A stretch of DNA of 64,000 nucleotides from Chlamydomonas reinhardtii (taxonomy: Eukaryota; Chlorophyta; Chlorophyceae; Chlamydomonadales; Chlamydomonadaceae). Made by a program: the position numbers and the translations under genes. The first letter of the stretch is position 1. The number at the start of each line of letters is the position of its first letter. Below the pieces are notes generated by a model that was given only the letters and a program-made list of their open reading frames with translations, was not told the origin of the DNA and made no database searches. Of the stretch, positions 55,735-64,000 are shown one piece after another. Location: assembly GCF_000002595.2 (NCBI RefSeq), contig NC_057020.1, forward strand, positions 186,001 to 250,000, read 5' to 3'.

Positions 55735-56657
55735 TTTTCGACTAAATCGGACGGCTTCGTGTTACAAAGACAAAATACGTGTCATATGTCTTCACGGATC
55801 TACCGCTGCGGCTTCCTCGGAAGAGTATGCTTTGGTTACCTCGTTAGGCGCAAGTCAGGGTGCGTATGTTACAATAATTTCAGGCTGTTTGATAAAAACA
55901 AATCAGCAAGCGAAAGCAGGCCGCCAGAGTCCATCTGTCCGCCCGTGTGTATTGACACGCTGACCCGTGGAGACCCGCGCCTTGAGCCCAAGCTGCCAGC
56001 GCCTGCAAAGATTACGCGCAGTTCCGCAGTCAAGCGCCGGCAACTAACGCAGAGAGCTACGGAGATACAGTGTCCCTCTCACACATGGCACGCACCTGTG
56101 CCGTGTGCTGAGTTGCGAGACTTGCATGTCAGTGCATGTCCGCAGGAAGCCGGCGCGCAGTGGGGCCGAGCGGGCTGTAACTGCCTGTGCGCGCATCAAG
56201 TTGTCCCAGGCTTTTGCGAATTTGGCATCTGGGTTTGATTCCTACACTGCGCTCAACAAGCGCCGGTGGCGATGGCGGTGCCCCACCTGCTGCACGCGCC
56301 CCAGCGGCGACACACGCCCCACGGCTCAACTGGCCACCGGCGGCCACCAGCTGCCAGTCGTAACTGCCCGGCGCACGTGGCGTTCAGCCCTGTCGCCCTG
56401 CCGCCACCCTGCTGCAGATGCTGCTGGGCACCCCTGGACTACCCCCTCTCGAGGTCCGAGACCGCTGCGGTGCGAGTGATGGCGGCGGCATCGGGGCGCC
56501 GCCGCTGGACCAGCCCAACCTGCCACCACATGCGCCGGCTCCACACACGCAGTCCGGGCCCCATAGCTCGGGTGGGCGCAACACAAGGTAGCGCCGCCAG
56601 CGGATTCATCCCGGTGGTCCAGCTCCTGAAGCCGCACCGCACCGCTCCGCGCCGCCT
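55735..56657. other. Spacer between ATP23 3' end and mTERF start
   Basis: It must hold the ATP23 3' UTR and the mTERF promoter (both genes on the minus strand). TTACA, the reverse of the TGTAA poly(A) signal, occurs near 55763 and 55867. The plus-strand frames here show no motifs. Confidence 0.45.
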
Positions 56658-58708
56658 TCACGGCCGTGCCACCCCCTCCCCCGGCTCAAAGGGCGCCGTG
56701 TCAGCCAGGCACGTATGCATCACCTCTGCCACCACCGCCGCCGCGCCCTCGCGCCCGCCGCAGCCGCCCGGGTTGAGGGCCACGCTGAGCGCCGCGCGCC
56801 GCGCCACGCACGCCGCCTGCTGCGGCCCCCACTGGGTGGGCAGCAGCGGCAGGTTGCCGCGCAGCAGCTCCTGCCACAGGCTGCAGTCGCCGCTCAGGTT
56901 GGCGGCGCGGATCTGGTCGGTCGGGTACGAGTAATTGGGTTTAGGTTGGGAGGAGCAGAGTGCACACCAGGGTGTGACCTAAGTGCACCGAAGCCCAAAC
57001 AAAGCCATGGTGCACGCGCGGAGGTCAGGCGGTGCGTGTCGCCGAGGCTGCGTGCGGCGCTCTGGTTGGGGATGCGGCTGTGCGGACTGAGGCAGGGGGA
57101 CGGCTGGGCAGCGCCCTGCTTACCTCGGTGCAGGCATGGTTGCGGCAGTTGGTCCAGTCCAGCCCGCCTTCAATACTGAAGCAACCGCTTGTTCCGCTGC
57201 TACTGCTACTGCTACTGCTACGAGTACTGCTCCCGCTGCTGCCGGCTCCACTGCTGGCGGCGACCGCACGAGACGCGGCCGTGTACCCTAGCCCTGGGCC
57301 GTCCCGGCATTTGGACCAGGCAAAGTTCCGGTCTTGACACGCATCAACTCCGGCGCCACACGCGCCGCCTGCTGTGGTGCTGCTGGTACTGGTGCCCGTG
57401 CTGCCGCCAAGTGCCGCGGCCACGGCCGGCGCCGCAGCCACACCCGAGCCCGCCGCCCCTATCGGCTGTTGCTGCTGTTGCTGCTGTTGCTGCTGCAGTC
57501 CCTGCTGCTGCTGCTGCGGCGGCGGCAGGCCCAGCCCGCCGCTGGCCCGGAAGCGGCAGTGGTCGTAGGCGTGTATGAGCTCGTGCGCCATGGCGTTGAG
57601 CACCTCGCGCCTCGTGTGCAGCCGGTTGTGGCACAGGATCACCTGCGCGCACCAGTGGAGCGGCGCAGTGGAACGGTGTGGAATAACGGTGTAGTGGAAG
57701 TGCAGTAGTGCACACGCGGAGACAGCATCTGCATGGGTGCGGTACGCCGCGATATGAAGTGGTGCGATTCTCGCCATTATACCTCATGCAGCGTCGGGGC
57801 GGCGGAGTCGCCGGTATTCGTGCAGCTTGGTGCGCAGGAGGCTTTGGTTGCGAGCCTATGTTCGCAGTCACACTTGCTCAAATAACCAGGCTGAATGCGT
57901 CACAATCCCTGTTGCCTCCTCCATGCGATGCGCGCCTGGACGCCTGGGCTGCTGCCCGACACCCGCACACGCACTGGCAGCCCAAAGCCTCTCATCCCAT
58001 CCCTTGCCCCTCCCCTTCCGTGCCCTCACCCATCCTATCCCACCGCGCCCCGCCCCTCGCCCCGCCCCCGCGGCGCACACTCATGCCACCCGCTCTCTCG
58101 CGGGGTCGCGCACTCACGCCGTGGTCTGGCGCGAAGCCGCCGCCCACCGCCGCGTCGCAGCGCATGACGTGGAAGAAGGAGCGCCCCACGGGGCAGCCCA
58201 GCTGGGGAGGGAGAGGGGGAATAGGGGAAGGGAGTGGCCGGGGTGCGTGAGGGACAACTTCAAGCGTTGGGAAGAGGACCGTACGTGTCAGGGTGTGTTG
58301 ATGGGTGGGGGGCTTGTCGCTCGCAAAGGAGTACATGGCACAGGCTGCATACAACGGATAAAAGAGCCGAGTATCGGGTCAGCGTTTCATTGATTTGGGT
58401 TATGGCCGGGCCCGTAGCTGCTGAGCCAACACGACATGCGCAGCCACACCACACCTTCGGCTGCCCCCCCCCCGCCAACATGCATTCTGCTTACGGACCC
58501 CCAGCTATTACCCCAAGGCCAGCTCTCGGGTCAGAAAGCCCAAGTCAACCGACAAATCGGAAATGGCACGCACCTCGGCCAGGGCTTGCATCAACGTGCG
58601 GACGGGCTGGGAGGAAAGGCCGGCGGTGACAGCCTCGCCCACGTCGGCCCGGCTCAGGGTCTCCAGGGGTGAGGGCTCACCTCCAGAAGCGGCACCAGAA
58701 TCCGCCAT
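56658..58708 (-). CDS. ATP23: ATP23-type mitochondrial inner-membrane metalloprotease
   Basis: ATP23 (peptidase M76) processes F1Fo-ATPase subunit 6 and assists its assembly in yeast mitochondria. Exons in reading order: 58708-58574, 58201-58118, 57642-57124 and 56912-56658, all phase 0, about 330 residues. Motifs: FFHVMRCDAAVGGGFAPDHG, VILCHNRLHT, the zinc site MAHELIHAYDHCRF (HExxH), DWTNCRNHACTE and IRAANLSGDCS, in the order of the human protein (VVLCQNNIH, HELIHAFDHCR, NIRHLACSE, VRAANLSGDCS). An unusual insert of ~115 residues separates HAYDHCR from DWTNCRNHACTE, where animals and yeast have only a few residues. It is Gln-, Gly-, Ser- and Ala-rich (CAG/CTG-type repeat at ~57467-57515). 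No alternative splice sites were seen that would remove it cleanly. Confidence 0.9.
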
Positions 58709-59912
58709 TTAGTGCGTACGCTTTGATACGTGAGTGAATAGCTGGAACCGTGCGGCTTGTACAAGGGCTTTGTCCGAGCAAGCGGTTTAAAATTTGTGAG
58801 TCCTTTCAAAAACGCGAGCCCATGCGATGTATGAATGTATGGAAATGTCCAGTTCACACAAGGAAAGACAAGACAGCCATGTTTCGCTTTGCAATGGTCA
58901 GCGCGCCATCTCGACCGACATTCACCTGCACTTGGTGCCTCGTGCGCCCCACTTCCAGGTTAATGTGCACATACACACCGTGACACTTGCCACTACCATA
59001 TCACAGCGCATGATATTGCGGTCGGAACAACGCACAAGGGTTTCCACCACTTAACGCGCGCTTACGCTTGCCTCTAGGCACCGTAACAGCGCTAATACTC
59101 ATTCTGTGCTATTTAACCATTGTCAGCTGCGTTGCTGGTGCAGCGTGGGGTAAATTTATTACTCGCGGCAATTCGCGACTTTTCCACGCTGACCCCTTCA
59201 CATGGCATCGTCGTCTTCAATATGCCGAGGGTCCATAGCAGGTCCTTGTGGAACCGGCTTGCGGTCCAGGTGCGGTCCACCGCGCGCGGGCCCCTGCCCC
59301 ACCGCAGGAGCCAGAACTCGTCGAGGAAGCCCAAACCCCGCCATCAACAACAGCCCCAATTCCTGTATGTACAGGCCAATTCCATTTGCATCTCATAGTA
59401 TGGCTTGCGTTGGCCTGCCACGCCCTGTCCAAGCAGGTGCGCGAAGCGATTGTGGGTTTGGTGCGAACCGTGGTCACCGTTGCCTTGCCTGTCGCCTCTT
59501 TGTGTTCCCTTGGCGAACTCCGAAACTTGGGTCGTGTGGTCGAGGGTCGGGAACGCAGAGCCGGCGAAAGTCGTCTGGAATCGCCGCGGACCTAGAACCT
59601 GGAACCCTGGGCTGCGCTCCTGCCCGACGGTCATCCGGAAATTGGTCCTTGTCTGATTACGCACATGTCGAGAGGTCCAGCCGCCGGGCAAGATCTTTAT
59701 ATCAGCGCGCGGCCCCTCGCACGCCCGTCACGCTGCGTGACCGTTGCCGGCCACGCCACGCGCACGCGCAATTGACACAAAGACCCCGTCCCTCGCGACC
59801 CTCGGGATCTTTTCTCGCTGCCTACTGCTGTCTAATACCTGCGTTGCCCTTCCTGCCCCCTGCTGCCGCAGATGCCGGCCCCTCCACCTCGTCTGTAGCT
59901 GCGTGCAGCTCG
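58709..59912. promoter_or_regulatory. Divergent interval between ATP23 and the ATP/ADP carrier
   Basis: The minus-strand ATP23 start and the plus-strand transporter start face away from each other, so both promoters lie here. The frame of the transporter is open back to 59202, but an acceptor-like GCCGCAG at ~59870 and the composition suggest that most of this is 5' UTR or intron. The first ~400 bases are AT-richer than the surroundings, as expected for promoters. Confidence 0.45.
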
Positions 59913-62900
59913 ATGCCCTCCGCAGCCGTATACTCGACTGGCCTGAAGTCCCTACGGTGTCGGCCAGGCGTGCTGACCCCATGCGTTTCCGGCGCTTCTT
60001 GCACAAGCCGGTTTCCTGTTCCTGCTAGCGGCTTCCGTGCCGGGCAGACGATACAAGCAGCGGCCAGCAGTAGCAGCAGCGTGGGGAGCAGCAGCAGATT
60101 TAGCAATGCACATGGCACGCGCAGCAGCAGTGGCAGCGGCGCGGCAAGCTCGGGGCTGCGGCCTGGCCTACAGCCGCAACAGCGGCAACAGCAACCTCAG
60201 TCGCATAGGACAGACGCGTCGAGCCGGAGGGTTGCGGCGGCAGCGGCGGCGGCAGCGGCTGCAGATGGCGCCGGCAGTCGTCCGGCCGGCGGCGATGGCG
60301 GTCTCATTGAGGAGGCGCAGGTGCGGGTGTGCTGGTGTGAGTGCAGTAGCTCGTGCGGGGGCAGGGGCGGGAATGTCCAGTGCGACACTCCTAGTAAAGC
60401 TACGAGCTAGCGGTACGCGCCGACGGCGGCCCCGGATGCGCCGGCGTGCGCCCGAGTGCGTGTGCATGTGTCGTGGTCTGCATTTGCCTGTGTGCGCACA
60501 AGAAGCTGAATTCGTACATGTGCATCATGTGTACCTTTGGCATGGCCCGCGTGCGCGCCCAGCCCGCGCTTCAGCGCCCGCCCATCTCCGTCCCTCTCCT
60601 CTCTGCTCCCCTTGCGCCCATCCACCCCACCCCAACCCCCCTTCACTGTTCCCACTGCCTCACCCCCGCCACGGCCCACTACCCGCAGAAGCTGGTGGGC
60701 ACGCTGACCAACCAGGCCTCCCGGTTCTGGGCGCTGAGCGGCAAGTTCATGCCCATGGTGGGTCTGTTCTTCATGCTGGCCTTTGTCAACACCATCCTGG
60801 ACTCGCTCAAGGACACGCTGGTCATCACCGCGGCGGGGGGCGGCGCGCAGGTGGGTGGAGGGACACTGGGAGGGAGGGACTGGGAGGGAGGGACTGGGAG
60901 GGAGGGCGATGGGAGCATGTGGCCAAGCGAAGATTAGGGCGGGAAGGGTGTGTCAGGGGGGTAGGGTGTCTTATGCGGGTTGCCTCCTCCGTCCACTCCG
61001 CTCCCTGCCACCCTCTCCACCTCCACGCAGGTGATTCCCTACCTGACTGTGTACGCGGTGCTGCCCAGCAGTCTGGTGTTCCTGCTGGCCTACAGCTACG
61101 CCAGCCAGCGCTTCAGGCGCCAGGTGCGGACAGGCAGCATGTGGGGGAGGGGGCCGGAGGAGCAGGAGGGGGAGGGGGAGGGGGAGGTGAAGGGGGAGGT
61201 GGAGGTGGAAAGAGAGCAGCGGAGGGGAGGAAGGTTGCGTGTAGGGGCGGCGTGGCGGTTTGCGGCATGGGGCTATGGGAGGCAAGGTGCTGCAGAGGGC
61301 AGCCTAGGAGCGTGCCGGGACGACAGAGGGACAGGCACCGCGGGTCGGCCCTCCTCGCCTCGTACCCAACCGAAGTACAACTTACACCGAATACAACCCA
61401 ACAACACTTTACACATCAACATCTCAACTTCAAGCACACCCCAATCCTACTCGCAGACTCTGTTCAACGGCATCGTTGCGGTGTTCATGACCTTCTTCGC
61501 CGGCTTTGCGCTGTGGCTCTACCCCAACCACCACCTGCTACACCCCACCTCGTGGGCGGAGGGCGCCGCCGCCTCGCTGCCGCTGGGGCTGGACGGGGTG
61601 AGCGAGGGGGAGGGGGAGGTGGCGGGGGCTGGCAGTCGGGGCACACCGAGGGGAAGGAATGGGAGTCGTGAGTGTCGACGACCAGTGTGGGAGGGTCTGG
61701 GTCTGCGGGGCGGGCGCGTGCGCAAAGTGAGAGGGTTAAGCGTGAGAGGGGTGGGCGTCGATGGTGTTGTGGCGAAGGGCTACTGAGCCGGGAAGCAGCA
61801 CTCGCGATGCACCTCTCCGCCCTTCACCTCGCTCTCCCCCTGCCCCCGCCCCTGTCCCTCCTCCACACTCGCCAGCTTGTGGGCATGGTCCGCAACTGGA
61901 CCTTCACTCTGTTCTTCTGCATGAGCGAGCTGTGGGGCGACGTGTGCCTTGGCCTCCTGTTCTGGGGCCTGGCCAACGACACCACCAGCCTGGCGGACGC
62001 GCCCACGCTGTACCCGCTGTTCGGGCTGGGAGCCAACGTGGCGCAGGCGCTGGCGGGGTTCGTGCTCAAGGTGGGGCAGGGGAGGGGAGGGGAGGGGAGG
62101 GGAGGGGAGGGGAGGGGAGGGGAGGGGAGGGGAGGGGAGGGGAGGGGAGGGGAGGGGAGGGGAGGGGAGGGGAGGGGAGTCGGGTGACGGTTCTGGTTAT
62201 GGCGAGGAATCCTTTTAAAAGGCGAACGTGGGAAAGGGGGCGGAGCTGGGTTTCGCGGTGGGTGGGCACACTCCCAACTGCCGAGCACCCCACACCCCCG
62301 CGCGCGCCCGTTGCCCTGCGCAGTTCTTCTCTGGCCCCGCCTCCCACGGCGGCTCCTTCACCTGGGAGGTCCAGTCGCTGATGGCGGTGGTGATGGTGTT
62401 CTCGGTCGCCGCGCTGGCCCTGCACCACGCCATCAGCGCACAGCACAACGCGCACAGGGCCGAGCGCCGCGCCGCACGCAACGCCGAGCGCGCGGCGCAG
62501 CAGCAGGCGCTCTCGCAGGCTGCAGCCGCAGCCGCCGCGCGCGGCGACGCGCCGGCGGCGGCGGCGCCGGCCCTGCAGCTCGCCTCAGCTTCAGTGGACC
62601 TGCCGGCGGCGGCGCAGCCGCAGCTCCCCAAGGACGCGGCTAGCACCCGCCCCAAGAAGTCGAAGCAGAGCATGGGCGAGATCTACCGCACGCTGGCCAG
62701 CAGTGTGCCCATCCGCTGCCTTGTGGTGATGAGCATGGCGCAGGGGCTGTGCACCAACCTGATGGAGTTTGCGTGGAAGAGCCACATCCGGCTGCTGTAT
62801 CCCACACCCGCCGAGTTCACCTCGTTCCTGGGGGACGTGTCCACCTGGCAGGGCATTGTCACGGGTGGGTGGGGGGCGGGGGTTGGTGTGGTTGGGTTGG

Positions 62901-64000
62901 GCGGATTAGGGTGGGCGGTGCGCGCTGCAGGGGCTGGAGGCGTGGGGGAACGGAACGTGGGGGCCATCCGGAGAGTGGGCGTAGGCGAGGGGGGCGGAAT
63001 GCGGGGCCAAGGGGCCACAGGGGTCAGGGCCTCCTTGGGATTACCGCAGCATCTGGAGACAGCGACCAGTGAGCTTGTGTCCCCCTGGACGTGTCGGGTT
63101 TGCAGCTGACACCCTGCTGCCCGCCCGCCTGCAACGCCCTCTCCTCAACACGCGCACACGTACACAGGCCTGCTGATGGTCCTGTCGCCCACCATGTTTG
63201 AGCGGCTGGGCTGGGCGGGTGTTGCCGCCGCCACGCCCCAGATCCTGCTGTACGGCGGCGGCGCCTTTTTCGCCGTGGCCATGGCCTACCAGTTCGTCAT
63301 GGCGCCGGGTGGGTGGGAGGGGAGGGGAGGGGATGGGAGGGGCGCATTCGCGGAGTGCATGAGTCAATGGGGGGTGGGAAGGTGGAGGAGGGTTGGGGAC
63401 GGGCAGAAGGGTGCATCGGGGAATGCTCACGTGAGCCCGTCCTTCTGTCTTACCTCCATCCCCCCCACCCCCCTGCACAGCCGCCGCCGCCGCCACCGCC
63501 TCCGGCGCGGCCGCCGCCGCCGCCGCCTCTGCTGCCGTACTGCAGCTGCTGGTGTACGGCGGCGCGCTGCTGTACGTGTTCAGCAAGAGCGCCAAGTTCA
63601 GCCTGTTCAAGCCCGCGGAGGAGATGGTGTACATCAGCCTGGACGAGGAGGGGCGCACCAAGGGCAAGGCCGCCATCGACGTGGTGGGCAGCCAGGCCGG
63701 CAAGAGCGGAGGCAGCGTGCTGCAGCAGGTGGGGGAAGGAGGGGAGCGGGAGGGGAGGGGAGGGAAAGGGGAGGAGGGACGGGAGGGGAGGGCAGGAGAA
63801 GGGGAAGGGCTAGCCATCCGTGGACGACGGGGCAGGGGTTCTACTTGGGTCGCTGTCTTCTTTCCCGCGGCGCCTGCTCAGGTCTGACACCTACGGTACT
63901 AGGCCCCTCCTGACTGCTGATTTCTCCCCCCACCACACCACACCACACATACACACACACACACACATCACACTCATGCAGGTCCTGCTGCTGCTGTGCG
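59913..64000 (+). CDS. Plastid ATP/ADP translocase, NTT/TLC family (3' truncated by window)
   Basis: NTT carriers in the plastid inner envelope exchange cytosolic ATP for stromal ADP plus phosphate. Exons: 59913-60320, 60689-60850, 61031-61123, 61457-61597, 61876-62070, 62324-62864, 63168-63308, 63481-63728 and 63982 to the edge, in phase. The first exon is a Ser/Arg/Ala-rich chloroplast transit peptide starting MPSAAVYSTGLKSLRCRPGV; I chose this ATG because it opens that peptide, though the frame extends upstream. Family motifs: SRFWALSGKFMPMVGLFFML, NTILDSLKDTLVIT, SELWGDVCLGLLFWGLAN, LMEFAWKSHIRLLYP, and FKPAEEMVYISLDEEGRTKG with KAAIDVVGSQAGKSG. These include the Lys and Glu residues known to matter in plant NTT1. 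An Ala/Gln-rich loop of ~100 residues interrupts exon 6, between membrane segments. Roughly the last helix and tail are missing at the edge. Confidence 0.93.
62072..62177. repeat. GGGGA tandem tract in transporter intron 5
   Basis: About twenty copies of GGGGA/GGAGG follow the donor at 62070, strongly purine-biased on the plus strand. Confidence 0.9.

Overview
The window looks like nuclear DNA of a volvocine green alga (a Chlamydomonas relative). The coding sequence is very GC-rich, genes are dense and cut into many short exons by GT-AG introns, proteins carry long Ala/Gly/Gln tracts, introns are full of (GT)n/(CA)n, and TGTAA poly(A) signals follow some genes. There are no tRNA or rRNA genes and no CRISPR. 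The species is inferred from style only.

Layout. 1-1223 (minus): 5' part of eIF3L. 1582-6747 (plus): EF-hand/p25-alpha protein, divergent from eIF3L. 6748-8197: repeats. 8198-~11303 (plus): unrecognised Cys-cluster protein, interrupted by a 100-N gap whose flanks are exact inverted copies of each other. 11.3-15.7 kb: gene-poor DNA with a transposase-like fragment and a ~1.05 kb fold-back element. 15730-19253 (plus): ankyrin-like/F-box-like protein. 19613-22561 (plus): exosome subunit MTR3. 24208-35804 (plus): a 25-exon oligopeptidase B gene with the full Ser-Asp-His triad and a LINE fragment in one intron. 36-40 kb: dispersed repeats, a hAT-type MITE with 8-bp target duplication, and minus-strand exon fragments, one of them ASH/Ig-like. 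40384-43583 (plus): a coiled coil-PD-(D/E)XK nuclease-kinase fusion of Crinkler-like architecture, with a perfect 33-bp hairpin in its last intron. 44.1-46.9 kb: repeats and an RCC1 exon fragment. 47003-49487 (plus): spliced hAT transposase or hAT-derived gene. 50922-55734 (minus): mTERF protein. 56658-58708 (minus): ATP23 metalloprotease with a large insert. 59913-64000 (plus): plastid ATP/ADP translocase, cut by the window edge.

The housekeeping genes (eIF3L, MTR3, oligopeptidase B, mTERF, ATP23, NTT) are unrelated in pathway; this is an ordinary eukaryotic neighbourhood, not an operon. The accessory part lies mainly between 36 and 50 kb. The two observations I rate highest are the nuclease-kinase fusion gene with its intronic hairpin, and several short sequence families that recur near the 3' ends of introns of different genes, on both strands, which suggests introner-like mobile sequences. 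Exon boundaries were placed by hand from splice consensus, reading phase and family similarity; no alignment or transcript data were available.
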